Positions 42,986-52,734 of a stretch of DNA of 64,000 bases are shown piece by piece. Source of the DNA: Cupriavidus basilensis (lineage in GTDB: Bacteria; Pseudomonadota; Gammaproteobacteria; Burkholderiales; Burkholderiaceae); assembly GCF_008801925.2 (NCBI RefSeq), contig NZ_CP062804.1, positions 620,001 to 684,000 on the forward strand, given 5' to 3'. Position numbers and translations under genes: made by a program. The notes beneath the pieces are model-generated. The model saw nothing but the letters and a program-made list of their open reading frames with translations. It did not search any database and was not told the DNA's origin. The first letter of the stretch is position 1. Every line of letters begins with the position of its first letter.

Positions 42986-43169
42986 AGGACCCGGGCCCAG
43001 CCCGCCTTCCTTCCTGCCGCATGTGTTGACCTTGCGATGACCTGTGCGGCCATTGCAGGCAGGGTTGCGCGCGATCGCCGCATGCGCGGCGCTCCCCGGT
43101 CGGCCGGCTGCCAGGGAGGAAGGCGTCACGTTGCCGGAATGACACACGCAGAACCGAATGGAGAGTCCC

Positions 43170-44474
43170 GTGAGAATCCTGATCTGCGGACAGAACTACG
43201 CGCCGGAGCTGACCGGAACCGGCAAATACACCGCCGAGATGGCCGAAGCGCTGGCCGCCGGCGGGCATGAGGTCCGCGTGGTCTGCGCGCCCCCTTACTA
43301 CCCCGGCTGGCGCGTAGGCGAGGGCTATTCCGCCTGGCGCTACACGCGCGAGCTGCGCGGCGGCGTCCAGGTGCATCGCGCGCCGTTGTGGGTGCCGGCG
43401 CGCCCGACCGGCGCCACGCGCCTGCTGCACCTCGCCAGCTTCGCGCTGGGCGCGCTGCCGTCCTTGCTCAGGCAGGTTCTATGGCGCCCGGATGCCGTGA
43501 TGGCGATCGCGCCCAACCTGATGAGCGTGCCCGCCACATGGGTGGTGGCGCGCCTGGCCGGCGCCAGGACCTGGCTCCACGTGCAGGACTATGAAGTCGA
43601 CGCAGCCTTCGAGCTGGGCATGCTCAAAGGCGCAAGGCTGCGGCGCGCGGCGCTTGCCACGGAGCGCCTCCTGATGCGCCGCTTCGACGTGGTATCCACC
43701 ATCTCGGAGAAGATGGCCGAGCATGCGGTGCGCAAGGGCGTGGCCAGCACGCGCGTGTTCCGCCTGCCCAACTGGGTGGACACCACCGCCATCTACCCGC
43801 TGGAGCGGCCCAGCATCTATCGCGAGGAACTCGGCATCCCGCCGGACCAGAAGGTCGTGCTCTATGCCGGCAACATGGGCGAGAAGCAAGGCCTGGAAAT
43901 CCTGGTGTGCGCGGTTGCCGCACTGGCCGGCAATGCCGGCATTACCTTTGTCTTCTGCGGCAACGGCCCGGCCAGGGCGATGCTGGAAACCCACTGCGCC
44001 GGGCTGGACAACTGCCGCTTCCTGCCGCTGCAGCCCGTCGACCGGCTTAACGAACTGTTGAACCTGGCAGACATCCATGTGCTGCCCCAGCGCGGCGATG
44101 CGGCCGACCTGGTCATGCCCTCCAAGCTGACCGGCATGTTTGCCAGCGGCCGCGCCATCGTTGCCATGGCGCTGCCGGGGACCGAGCTGTTCGCGGCGGT
44201 ATCGCCGCGCGGGGTCGCGGTGCCCCCGGACGACGTCGAGGCCCTGGCGGGCGCCATCAAGCGGCTCGCGGCATCGCCCGCGCTGCGTGCGGAGCTGGGG
44301 GCCGCGGCGCGCGGCTACGCCGAGGCCACGCTGTCCGCCGCCGCCGTGCTGTCCCGCTTCGACGCCAGGCTGCGCGCCTTGTGCGGCGAAGGCGCGGCCC
44401 GGCCCGCGGCCGGGGAGCCTCGCGTTGGGGAGGAGCTCCCGGCCAACGTATTGCAGCCGGAGAAGGCGGAGTAG
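43170..44474 (+). CDS. wcaI: WcaI-like glycosyltransferase (colanic-acid type)
   Basis: 434 aa from the GTG at 43170, chosen because GGAGAG lies 7 bp before it; an ATG at 43158 overlaps that site and has no ribosome-binding site of its own. The N-terminus RILICGQNYAPELTGTGKYT, then AEALAAGGHEVRVVCAPPYY and PGW is the characteristic WcaI signature. Further: NWVDTTAIYPLERP, VVLYAGNMGEKQGLEILV and DLVMPSKLTGMFASGRAIVA. In colanic acid WcaI is assigned as a fucosyltransferase; the same role fits the gmd-fcl context. The stop codon lies in a 9-bp tandem duplication. Confidence 0.85.
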   Translation: MRILICGQNYAPELTGTGKYTAEMAEALAAGGHEVRVVCAPPYYPGWRVGEGYSAWRYTRELRGGVQVHRAPLWVPARPTGATRLLHLASFALGALPSLLRQVLWRPDAVMAIAPNLMSVPATWVVARLAGARTWLHVQDYEVDAAFELGMLKGARLRRAALATERLLMRRFDVVSTISEKMAEHAVRKGVASTRVFRLPNWVDTTAIYPLERPSIYREELGIPPDQKVVLYAGNMGEKQGLEILVCAVAALAGNAGITFVFCGNGPARAMLETHCAGLDNCRFLPLQPVDRLNELLNLADIHVLPQRGDAADLVMPSKLTGMFASGRAIVAMALPGTELFAAVSPRGVAVPPDDVEALAGAIKRLAASPALRAELGAAARGYAEATLSAAAVLSRFDARLRALCGEGAARPAAGEPRVGEELPANVLQPEKAE

Positions 44475-44482
44475 GCGGAGTA
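44465..44482 (+). repeat. 9-bp tandem duplication spanning the wcaI stop codon
   Basis: GGCGGAGTA twice, followed by a partial third copy; the duplication creates a second in-frame TAG three codons after the first. Confidence 0.85.
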
Positions 44483-44599
44483 GGCGCTGCGGGTGCTGTG
44501 GATGCTGTGGGTGCAGCAGGCGGAGCAGGCCGGGCATCGCGTACGCAACAACAAGAAAGCAGGCGCGCAACCAAGCGAAAAAGACAGGGGAGGTGAGGC

Positions 44600-45883
44600 A
44601 TGTCAGCGACACAATCAGGCGCGGCGCCGGCACAAGGCCGGGCGGCAGCGCGGCCTTACGGCACGGCGATGGCAAGCCACGCCGTGGCGACATTGCCCGC
44701 GCTCACCAGCATCCGCTTCCTGGCGGCCTTGACCGTCGTGCTCTGCCACTTCACCGAGATCGGCGTGCTCAACGGCCCGGCGTGGTTCCTGCAGCTGGCC
44801 GACGGCGGCCGGCCGGCTGTCTCGCTGTTCTTTGTGCTCTCCGGCTTTGTGCTGACCTTCACCTACCGGGACAAGATCGGCCTGCCAGGCGGCGCCGCCG
44901 CGTTCTACGCCGCGCGCTTCGCCCGGATCTACCCGGTGCTGGTGCTGTCGCTGCTGTTGTCGCTGCCGGTGACGCTGTGGCTCTTGCATACGGGCGACAG
45001 CGAGCTGTTGCGCGAGTGGTATGGGCTCAAGGGCTCGTACGTCGCGATGCTGGCGGTGAGCCTCGTGGCCCAGTTGCTGGCGCTGACCGCGTGGCTGCCG
45101 TTCTCGGCGCTCAACCAGCCTTGGAACGGACCCGCCTGGAGCATCTCCTGCGAGGCCTTCTTCTACGCCTTGTTTCCGTTGCTGCTACGCCGGCTGGAAA
45201 AGCGTGGCAGCCGCGCGCTGGCACTGCTGTGCCTGGCGCTGTGGCTGTTGCAAGGTGCCTGGATCGCGCTGCTGATGGCGGTGCTGCCGCCATCGCGGCA
45301 TGGCTTCCTGGTGGCGCAGTTTCCGCTGACCCACCTGTTCGAGTTCGTGCTCGGTGTCTGCGCGGGCATTGCCTACGCGCGGCTGCGTGGCGCCGGCGGC
45401 AGCCGGCACACGCTCGGCATGGGCCTGGTGGCGGTGGCGGTTTGCGCGGTCGGCACGCTGGCGGTGCTACGCCCGCTTAGTCCCGCCTTCTACCTGCAGG
45501 CGCCGTTTTTTGGCGCGCTGATCCTTGGCCTTGCCTTGCTGGAGCGGCCGGTGGCAGGCGTGCTGCACCGGCGCTGGCTGGTGTCGCTTGGCGAAGCCAG
45601 CTTTGCGCTCTACCTGATTCACGTACCGCTGGCGCGCATGGCTTACCTGGCCGGCTGGCGCCAGCAGGCCGGCTGGCTGGCGGTGGCGCTGGCCATCTTG
45701 CTGAGCCTGGCCATCTACCGCTATGTCGAGGAACCGATGCGCCGGCAGTTGCGGCGCCGGCTGGCGCGCCCGCGCGTAGTGCTGCCCGTAGTGTTGCCCG
45801 TAGTGCTGTCCGTGGTGCCTGGGGCGCCGCCCGCATCGGCGCCCCAGGCACCGGCCGCGCCGGTGCAAGCCTCCAACGGATGA
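44600..45883 (+). CDS. Acyltransferase 3 family membrane protein (OafA-like), third of the window
   Basis: 427 aa, GGGGAGGTGAGGC upstream. It starts the family domain at ALTSIRFLAALTVVLCHFTE, with PAVSLFFVLSGFVLTFTYRD, the basic AARFARIYPVLVLSLLL, and WSISCEAFFYALFPLLLRRL. About ten TM helices. It is only distantly like the two 380-aa copies on the minus strand and closer to OafA/ExoZ. The C-terminal tail has a 12-bp repeat that encodes VVLPVVLPVVLSVV, then a Pro/Ala-rich end. Probably O-acylates the EPS. Confidence 0.87.
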   Translation: MSATQSGAAPAQGRAAARPYGTAMASHAVATLPALTSIRFLAALTVVLCHFTEIGVLNGPAWFLQLADGGRPAVSLFFVLSGFVLTFTYRDKIGLPGGAAAFYAARFARIYPVLVLSLLLSLPVTLWLLHTGDSELLREWYGLKGSYVAMLAVSLVAQLLALTAWLPFSALNQPWNGPAWSISCEAFFYALFPLLLRRLEKRGSRALALLCLALWLLQGAWIALLMAVLPPSRHGFLVAQFPLTHLFEFVLGVCAGIAYARLRGAGGSRHTLGMGLVAVAVCAVGTLAVLRPLSPAFYLQAPFFGALILGLALLERPVAGVLHRRWLVSLGEASFALYLIHVPLARMAYLAGWRQQAGWLAVALAILLSLAIYRYVEEPMRRQLRRRLARPRVVLPVVLPVVLSVVPGAPPASAPQAPAAPVQASNG

Positions 45884-45896
45884 AGGAGGGCCCGCC

Positions 45897-47411
45897 ATGC
45901 GCAACCGCTTCACGGCCATCTGGATATGGCTGATGCTATGCCCGCTGGCAGTGGATTTCAAAAGCGTCGATGAAAACGGTAGCCGCCTGACGCAGATCCT
46001 GCTGACCCTGCCGGTGATCGCAGCGGGCATTGCCCTGGCCTTGATCGCGCCGCGCTTTGTCACGCGCACCCGGTTGAGCTCGACGGTCATGGCCGCCTTG
46101 CTGCTGACCGTGCCGGGCAGCATCGTCCCGCAGTTGATCCAGGGCAACGATGTTGGCAATTACCTGCGCGTGCTGTTGCCGTTCATGCTGTTCCTGATCG
46201 GCTACCTGGCCGCGCGCCATCCGTGGCCGCAAGAGCGCCTGAAGCAGATCGAGTCGGCGATGTTCGCCGCCATGGTGACGTCGCTGCTGTTCAGCTTTGC
46301 CTATGGCATGGCGGTGGGAGGCGGGCTGGAGACGGTGCGCTTTCGCATTGTCTCGGTGGTCTTCCTGGCGACGCAGGGCGTGCTGCTGCACGAGTTCGTC
46401 ATCGCCAGGCGCGTGACCAAGTTCACCGTGCTGCTGTTCATCGGCACCGTGCTCATCGAAATGCTCAGCGTCACGCGCAGCTTGCTGATCGGCACGGCGC
46501 TACTGTTTTGCTTTGCCACGTGGCTGAGCGCGGCGTCGCTGCGCCATCTGCTCAAGGCGGTGCTGCGCGCGGTCGTCATCACGACGGTGCTGGTAGGCGG
46601 CACCGCGTTGGTTGGCTCGGAGCTGTTCCCGAGCGTCGCCGCGCACTGGACCCAGCGGATTGCGGCGGGCAAGGCCACCGCTTCCGGCATCGATCCGACA
46701 ACCGCCACCCGGCTCGCCGAGCTCAAGGACCAGTATGACCAGGTCACCTCGAACACGACGTCGCTCATGGTCGGCAAAGGCTACGGGCATTTCTATCGCT
46801 ACTCGCCCGCTTACCTGAAGGCGCTCTCCGGGCAGATGAGCGAGAAGGAGTTCTACGCGATCAACGAGTGGACGGCGGGACATAACTTCTGGGTCTACCA
46901 GTTGTTCGCGGGCGGCTTGCTGTTTGGCATCGCGTTTCCCGCCATCGTGCTGTTCTCGCTCTATCGCGGCAGCATGGCCTATCGCCACTGGCGGCGCGTG
47001 GCGCCGAACGCGCCCAACCTGGCCGTGATGGGCCGCGCCTTGCTGGTGCTGGCGGCGCTGCCGGCCACGTCGATCGGCGGCAATCCGCTGGGCCCGCGCT
47101 TTTCCGGCGTGGTGTACGGCGTGGCGCTGGGCCTGCTGGTGGCCACGCACGCGCAGCTGGCCCGCTCGACGGCCGCGAAGCTCGCCGCGCAAGGCGCGGC
47201 GGCGGCCGAACGTGCGCGGCAGGCGCAACAGGCCAAACAGGGAAGGCCCAGGCGAGCCCCGCTGGCGGGGGCGCCCGCGCTCAGGCCCGGAACCTATGCG
47301 CCAATGCTCACAACGATAGCCCACGCGCCGGCTGCCAACGCGGCCGGCAACGACCAGCCAGAGCGCGCGCCCAAGCGTCTGCGATTTGCCCCGCAAGGAG
47401 TCGACCGATGA
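45897..47411 (+). CDS. Wzy-like polysaccharide polymerase (O-antigen ligase-type membrane protein)
   Basis: 504 aa, AAGGAGGG upstream. About ten TM helices and a long periplasmic loop (~245-330) between two hydrophobic halves, containing GKGYGHFYRYSPAY and NEWTAGHNFWVYQLFAGGLL; the latter resembles the HNxx motif of Wzy/WaaL. A soluble Ala/Gln-rich cytoplasmic tail of ~80 residues follows. The only polymerase candidate in the cluster. Its stop overlaps the next start by 4 bp. Confidence 0.75.
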   Translation: MRNRFTAIWIWLMLCPLAVDFKSVDENGSRLTQILLTLPVIAAGIALALIAPRFVTRTRLSSTVMAALLLTVPGSIVPQLIQGNDVGNYLRVLLPFMLFLIGYLAARHPWPQERLKQIESAMFAAMVTSLLFSFAYGMAVGGGLETVRFRIVSVVFLATQGVLLHEFVIARRVTKFTVLLFIGTVLIEMLSVTRSLLIGTALLFCFATWLSAASLRHLLKAVLRAVVITTVLVGGTALVGSELFPSVAAHWTQRIAAGKATASGIDPTTATRLAELKDQYDQVTSNTTSLMVGKGYGHFYRYSPAYLKALSGQMSEKEFYAINEWTAGHNFWVYQLFAGGLLFGIAFPAIVLFSLYRGSMAYRHWRRVAPNAPNLAVMGRALLVLAALPATSIGGNPLGPRFSGVVYGVALGLLVATHAQLARSTAAKLAAQGAAAAERARQAQQAKQGRPRRAPLAGAPALRPGTYAPMLTTIAHAPAANAAGNDQPERAPKRLRFAPQGVDR

Positions 47412-48616
47412 ACATCCTTCACCTGCTTTCATCGATCGATCCCAGGTTGGGCGGACCCGTGGAATGCGTGCGCCAGGGCAGCGCCCAGCTTGTCGCGCAG
47501 GGCCATCGCGTGGAGGTGCTGTCGCTCGATCCGCCGGATGCGCCCTACCTGGCCGACTTCCCCTTGCCTTTGCATGTGCTGGGGCCCGCGCGCGGCTACT
47601 ACCACTACTCGCCCCGGCTGGTGCCCTGGCTGCGCGAGCATGCGCGGGAGTTCGACGCCGTCATCATCAACGGCCTGTGGCAATACCATGGCTTTGGCGC
47701 GTGGCGCGCGCTGCGCAAGCTGCAGGTGCCGTACTACGTCTACCCGCACGGCATGCTCGATCCCTGGTTCAAGCGCGCCTACCCGCGCAAGCACCTGAAG
47801 AAGTGGCTCTACTGGCCGTGGGCCGAGTACCGCGTACTGCGCGATGCGCGAGCCGTGTTGTTTACCGCCGAGGAGGAGCGACGCCTGGCCAGCCAGTCTT
47901 TCTGGCTGTACCGCGCCAGGGAATCGGTCGTGAGCCTTGGCACGCAGTCGCCGCCCCCGGAGCACGACGCCGACGGCGTGGCATTGCGCGAGCGCTTCCT
48001 GGCGGCATACCCCGAGCTGCGCGGCAAGCGCATCGTCTTGTTTCTTGGCCGCGTGCACGAGAAGAAAGGCTGCGACCTGCTGATCGACGCCTTTGCCCGC
48101 GTGGCGGCGCTGGACCCGCAGGCGCACCTCGTGATGGCGGGCCCCGATAGCGCGGGATGGGTGCCCCGTCTGCAGTCGCAGGCCGCAGCGCGTGGCATCG
48201 GCGCACGCGTGAGCTGGCCCGGCATGCTGCGCGCGGAGATGAAGTGGGGCGCGTTCTATGCCAGCGATGTATTCGCGCTGCCCTCGCACCAGGAGAACTT
48301 CGGCATCGCGGTGGCCGAGGCGCTGGGTTGTGCCGTGCCCGCGCTGATCTCCGACAAGGTCAACATCTGGCGCGAGATCGAACGTGACGGCGCGGGACTT
48401 GCCGCGCCCGACACCGTCGAGGGATGCGAGGCGCTGCTGCGGCGCTGGCTCTCCATGGACGACGCCCAGCGCGTGCAGATGCGCGCCTGCGCCAAGGCAA
48501 CGTTCAACCGGCGTTTCACCGTGGAAAGCATGGCTCGCGACCTGCTGCGCGTGCTGCAGTCCGGCGAGCCGGCGCAGGCCGTGATGGAACCCGAGTGGCT
48601 GGGCCGCGATGCCTGA
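47408..48616 (+). CDS. Glycosyltransferase, GT4 family
   Basis: 402 aa, ATGA overlap with the polymerase gene and CAAGGAG upstream. N-terminus MNILHLLSSIDPRLGGPVEC; C-terminal domain with RIVLFLGRVHEKKGCDLLID, LVMAGPDSAGWVPRL and EX7E in QENFGIAVAEALGCAVPALI. YVYPHGMLDPWFKRAYPRKH is typical of GTs in Wzy-dependent EPS loci. Sugar specificity unknown. Confidence 0.88.
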   Translation: MNILHLLSSIDPRLGGPVECVRQGSAQLVAQGHRVEVLSLDPPDAPYLADFPLPLHVLGPARGYYHYSPRLVPWLREHAREFDAVIINGLWQYHGFGAWRALRKLQVPYYVYPHGMLDPWFKRAYPRKHLKKWLYWPWAEYRVLRDARAVLFTAEEERRLASQSFWLYRARESVVSLGTQSPPPEHDADGVALRERFLAAYPELRGKRIVLFLGRVHEKKGCDLLIDAFARVAALDPQAHLVMAGPDSAGWVPRLQSQAAARGIGARVSWPGMLRAEMKWGAFYASDVFALPSHQENFGIAVAEALGCAVPALISDKVNIWREIERDGAGLAAPDTVEGCEALLRRWLSMDDAQRVQMRACAKATFNRRFTVESMARDLLRVLQSGEPAQAVMEPEWLGRDA

Positions 48617-48764
48617 TGCGGGATGCGCGATGCGTCCGGCAACGCACGTGCTTGGCCGCGGTTAGCGCAATGTTGGCGCACGCGAGCGAGGGCGTCGTAC
48701 GAAGATGGAAGCGGGAAGGGTAGTGGCAATCCGTCTTGAAACCGGCCAACAGGGGGAGCAGTAG

Positions 48765-50507
48765 ATGTTTATCGACACCAGAAAGCTAGAAGAGGACGCC
48801 GTGGTGCACACCACCGTCTGCATCATTGGCGCCGGGGTGGCCGGCATCACGCTGGCACTGGAGATGCAGCGGCTTGGCATCGATGCCTGCTTGCTGGAGA
48901 GTGGCGGCTACAAGGCCGATGACGACACGCGCGACCTCTATCGCGGCGAGAACATCGGGCTGCCCTATACCTTCGCCGATGGCAGCCGCAGCCGCTTTCT
49001 CGGCGGCAGCAGCAATTGCTGGGGCGGCTGGTGCCGCCCGCTGGACCCGTGGGACCTGGAAAAGCGCAGCTGGGTGGCGCACAGCGGCTGGCCGTTCGGG
49101 CTCGATGAGCTCACCCCTTACTACGAGCGCACCCATGCGCTGCTCAAGCTCGGACCCAACAACTTCGATCCCGCTTACTGGGAGGCCGCCATCCGCCGTC
49201 CCGACGTGCGGCGCCTGCCGCTGATCGGTGAGCATATCCGCGACACGATCTCGCAGTTCAGCCCGCCGGCCCGCTTTGGCAAGCTGTACCGCGAGCCGCT
49301 GGAACAATCGCATCGCGTCAAGGTGTATCTCTACGCCAACGTGGTCGACATCGGCACCAATGCCGATGCCACTTCAGTGACGGAGGTCTCGGTCGCCACG
49401 CTCAGCGGGCGGCATATCAAGGTGGCGGCGCGCTTGTTCGTGCTGGCCACGGGCGGCATCGAAAACGCGCGCCTGCTGCTGGCATCGAACAAGGTGCAGC
49501 CTGCCGGCCTGGGCAATGGCGCGGACCTGGTGGGCCGCTATTTCATGGACCATCCGCGGCTGATGTCCGGCAGTGTCCGCTTCAACAAAGGATGGGCGCG
49601 CAACAAGCTCTACGACATCAAGTACCACTACCAGAACGCGGCCGTGAGTGCCAACGGCACCTATGTCTCCTCGCAGTTCGCGCTCAAGCCCGCCGTGCTG
49701 GAACGCGAAGGCCTGCTCAATGCGCGGGTGTGGTTCTTCTCGATGTTCTACGGCGAAGGCAGCAAAGGCGCGGAGGCGCTGTTCCGCACCAAGCAGGCAC
49801 TGTTGAAGAAGGACCAGCCAGGCCACAGCCTCGCCCGGGACCTGCTGACCATGGCCGCGCACCCGGTCGACACCGTGGGCTTCGGGCTGACGCGGCTGAT
49901 GCAGCCGCGCTCGCTGATCACCGACGTCAAGATGCAGGCTATCGTGGAGGCCGATCCCGACCCGGACAGCCGGGTGACGCTGTCCGAACACCGAGACCGG
50001 CTTGGCGTGCCGCGAGTGCGCGTGCACTGGCGCGTGGGCAGCCTGGTGCAGCGTACCTTTGACCGCACCTTTGCGCTGCTGGCGCAGGAACTGCAAAGCA
50101 GCGGCGTGGCGCAAGTCACGCTGGATCCACCCGTGGAGGGCCGGCCCTGGCCCGCCGCGCTCGAAGGTACCTGGCACCACATGGGCACCACGCGCATGCA
50201 TGATTCGCCAACAATGGGAGTGGTGGACCGCAATAGCCGCGTCCATGGCATCTCGAATCTCTACGTGGCCGGCAGTTCGGTGTTCCCGACCGTCGGCGCG
50301 AATTTCCCCACCATCACCATTGCTGCGCTGGCATTGCGCCTGGGCGGACACATCGCACGGGAGCTCGGCATGCCGTGCGCGACCTACGCGAGCGACGGCA
50401 CGCCGCAGCACAAGGCGCCTGCGCGCGAGCCGGAGCAAGCGATGACGCTGGCGGGCGCGGGCATGGCGGCCGCAGCGCAGGGCCTGGTGCCCTTGCGCGA
50501 GGAGTGA
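48765..50507 (+). CDS. GMC-family FAD-dependent oxidoreductase within the EPS cluster
   Basis: 580 aa. The N-terminal FAD motif is CIIGAGVAGITLALEMQRLG, followed by LLESGG. SRSRFLGGSSNCWGGWCRPL is the second GMC signature. The C-terminal half has WHHMGTTRMHDSP and NLYVAGSSVFPTVGANFPTI, including the catalytic His region. It has no signal peptide. Such enzymes oxidise alcohols or sugars. In EPS clusters it might oxidise a sugar residue or lipid-linked intermediate, but the substrate cannot be told. GGGGGAGCAGTAG precedes the ATG. Confidence 0.88.
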   Translation: MFIDTRKLEEDAVVHTTVCIIGAGVAGITLALEMQRLGIDACLLESGGYKADDDTRDLYRGENIGLPYTFADGSRSRFLGGSSNCWGGWCRPLDPWDLEKRSWVAHSGWPFGLDELTPYYERTHALLKLGPNNFDPAYWEAAIRRPDVRRLPLIGEHIRDTISQFSPPARFGKLYREPLEQSHRVKVYLYANVVDIGTNADATSVTEVSVATLSGRHIKVAARLFVLATGGIENARLLLASNKVQPAGLGNGADLVGRYFMDHPRLMSGSVRFNKGWARNKLYDIKYHYQNAAVSANGTYVSSQFALKPAVLEREGLLNARVWFFSMFYGEGSKGAEALFRTKQALLKKDQPGHSLARDLLTMAAHPVDTVGFGLTRLMQPRSLITDVKMQAIVEADPDPDSRVTLSEHRDRLGVPRVRVHWRVGSLVQRTFDRTFALLAQELQSSGVAQVTLDPPVEGRPWPAALEGTWHHMGTTRMHDSPTMGVVDRNSRVHGISNLYVAGSSVFPTVGANFPTITIAALALRLGGHIARELGMPCATYASDGTPQHKAPAREPEQAMTLAGAGMAAAAQGLVPLREE

Positions 50508-50682
50508 CTTAGGGGGCCACGGCTGGGTGTGGGCGTGCCTGTGCCACCGTGGCCCAACGTACATAAAGACCAGGTATTGGCGTGAATCTTGCGGCTATCC
50601 GGGGGCGGAACCCCAGATGGATCGTTGCAGGCGCAGCGCCCTCAAACGACTTGAATGCGGTTCACGACAAGGAGACGCTGCC

Positions 50683-51843
50683 ATGGCAATCAGGATCTTT
50701 CCCGCTCTTGCATTCGTTGCCGTTCTTGGTGGATGCGCGTGGGCGCCGGGTCCGGCACTGGACTCGAGTCGCCTGCATGACGACATCGGCGCCAAGACTG
50801 GCACGCAAGCCTACCCGGTGCAACTGATCAACGCGGAGGTGATCTCCCGCCAGATCGACGCGGTTGCCACGACCAACAGCAAGGTGACACCCGCCACGGG
50901 CGCGGACCTTGCCCAGAGCATCGCGAAGTACGAATACCGCATCGGCCCGCAGGACCTGCTGGGCGTCACGGTGCTGTACAACCCGCAGCTGAGCTCCAGC
51001 GCGGCGAACATGCAGCCCATGCCGATCGCGCCCGGCGCCGCCGACGGCGCGCAGCAGCAGGCGCCGCTGGAACAGAACGGTTTTCGCGTCGGCGCCAATG
51101 GCGAGGTCTACTATCCGCCCGTGGGCATGCTGCGGGTTGGCGGAAAGACCGTGGAGCAGGTGCGCAGCATGATCTCCACGGCGCTGTCCAAGGAGATCCG
51201 CGACCCACGGGTCGACGTGCGCGTGGTGTCGTACCGCAACAGCCGGGTCGACGTCACGGGGTTGGTGAAGAACCCCGGGTCACTGCAGGTCACCGATGTG
51301 CCGCTCTCGATGATCAACGCCATTGCGCGCACGGGCGGCACGTTACCCGATGCGGACGTGCAGAAGGTCAGGCTGACGCGCGGCGACAAGGTCTACGAGC
51401 TGGATCTCGATACGCTGACCGAGCGGCGCAATGGCGTTGGCGATTTTCTCTTGCAGGGCGGCGACATCATCAATGTGCCCGACCGGCTCTCCAGCCGGAT
51501 CTTCGTGATGGGCGAAGTGGTCAAGCCGACCTCGCTGCTGATGAACAAGGGCCGCCTCTCGCTGGCTGACGCGCTCGCCGGCGTCAACAGCATCGACATC
51601 CGCGCTGCCGACCCGCGCCAGGTCTTCGTGATCCGCGGCGCGCGCGAGAACCCGACACAGCCAGCCGTGTACCGGCTTGACATGACACAGGTGGATGCTT
51701 TGCTGCTGTCGACGCAGTTCCGCATGGAGCCGCTCGACGTGGTGTATGTGGGCACGTCGGATGCCGTGCGCTTTAACCGGGTGCTCGAGCAGATTACGCC
51801 GACCATCCAGACCCTGTTCTTCACCAAGCAACTGGGCAAATAA
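50683..51843 (+). CDS. wza: Wza-type outer-membrane polysaccharide export lipoprotein
   Basis: 386 aa, AAGGAGACGCTGCC upstream. Signal peptide with lipobox (FVAVLGGC, Cys18). The polysaccharide export (PES) domain includes YEYRIGPQDLLGVTVLYNPQ and NGEVYYPPVGMLRVGGKTVE; two SLBB domains follow (SRVDVTGLVKNPGSLQVTDV; SRIFVMGEVVKPTSLLMNKG). The C-terminal helix crosses the outer membrane. Inserted between the PES strands is an Ala/Gln-rich loop (~105-135). It forms the octameric export channel working with Wzc. Confidence 0.93.
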   Translation: MAIRIFPALAFVAVLGGCAWAPGPALDSSRLHDDIGAKTGTQAYPVQLINAEVISRQIDAVATTNSKVTPATGADLAQSIAKYEYRIGPQDLLGVTVLYNPQLSSSAANMQPMPIAPGAADGAQQQAPLEQNGFRVGANGEVYYPPVGMLRVGGKTVEQVRSMISTALSKEIRDPRVDVRVVSYRNSRVDVTGLVKNPGSLQVTDVPLSMINAIARTGGTLPDADVQKVRLTRGDKVYELDLDTLTERRNGVGDFLLQGGDIINVPDRLSSRIFVMGEVVKPTSLLMNKGRLSLADALAGVNSIDIRAADPRQVFVIRGARENPTQPAVYRLDMTQVDALLLSTQFRMEPLDVVYVGTSDAVRFNRVLEQITPTIQTLFFTKQLGK

Positions 51844-51900
51844 ACCAGGGCTGGCGGGGCAGGCAGTTGGGCAGTTGGGGTCTTGCAGGGGTAATACGTG

Positions 51901-52686
51901 ATGTACAGCCAGCGATTAGCTCCGGACGTCAATCACCTCCTGCGCGGCTTGCCGCGCGATGACTGGGAGGCCATCTCCAACCACCTCGAACTGGTGCGCC
52001 TGCGCCCCGGGCAACTGCTGACCGATTGCGGGCAGCATACCAATCATGTGTATTTCCCGACCACGGCGGTCGTCTCCATGCTGTCCTTCCTGGAGGACGC
52101 CACCACCGTCGAGATCGCCACGGTCGGCAACGAGGGCATGGTTGGCATCCCGGTGGTGACGGGGGGCAATGCCATGCCTTACCGGCTGGAGGTGCACACG
52201 CCCGGGTTTGGCTACCGGCTCGCGGCGAACAAGCTGCGGCAAGAACTGCTGCGCTCGCCGGCAATCCTGCGGCTGACCCTGCTGTACGTGCAGGCGTTGC
52301 TCACGCAGATCGCGCAGACCGCGGTGTGCAACCGCTATCACTCGCTGAACCAGCAGGTTTGCCGCTGGCTGCTGCTCGCCGTCGACCGGCTTTGCTCGAA
52401 CGAGATCGCCATCACCCAGCAGGTCATCGCCACCAAGCTGGGCGTGCGCCGCGAGGGCGTGACCGAAGCCGCCAGGAAACTGGCGGATCTCGGGTTGATC
52501 CACTACAGCCGCGGCCACATCACGGTGATCGACCGGGTCCGGCTGGAGCTGCACGTCTGCGAGTGCTATGGCCTCGTCCGGCGCGAGTACGGGCGCTTGC
52601 TGTCCAACGGGGATGGCGGGCCGGCCTTGCCGGAACGGCTGGGACACGCCCGTGCGCTGGCTGTGTGCGCGCATCACGCGCACTGA
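51901..52686 (+). CDS. Crp/Fnr-family transcriptional regulator
   Basis: 261 aa from ATG 51901; a GTG codon directly before it (51898) is an alternative. The N-terminal cyclic-nucleotide-binding-like barrel (LRPGQLLTDCGQHTNHVYFP; NEGMVGIPVVTGGNAMPYRL) lacks the Fnr iron-sulfur Cys pattern. A dimer helix follows, then the HTH (ITQQVIATKLGVRREGVTEA). This subgroup is common in Burkholderiaceae and of unknown ligand. Between wza and a second wzc, in the same direction, it may respond to cyclic-di-nucleotides and control EPS, by analogy with Clp/Bcam1349 (inference). Confidence 0.87.
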   Translation: MYSQRLAPDVNHLLRGLPRDDWEAISNHLELVRLRPGQLLTDCGQHTNHVYFPTTAVVSMLSFLEDATTVEIATVGNEGMVGIPVVTGGNAMPYRLEVHTPGFGYRLAANKLRQELLRSPAILRLTLLYVQALLTQIAQTAVCNRYHSLNQQVCRWLLLAVDRLCSNEIAITQQVIATKLGVRREGVTEAARKLADLGLIHYSRGHITVIDRVRLELHVCECYGLVRREYGRLLSNGDGGPALPERLGHARALAVCAHHAH

Positions 52687-52695
52687 GCGCACTGA
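52678..52695 (+). repeat. 9-bp tandem duplication spanning the Crp/Fnr stop codon
   Basis: GCGCACTGA twice, followed by GCGCATGAA. The first copy contains the stop codon TGA (52684-52686). Confidence 0.85.
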
Positions 52696-52734
52696 GCGCA
52701 TGAAGGGCATGGAGTGCATGACGGGGAGCTGAGC

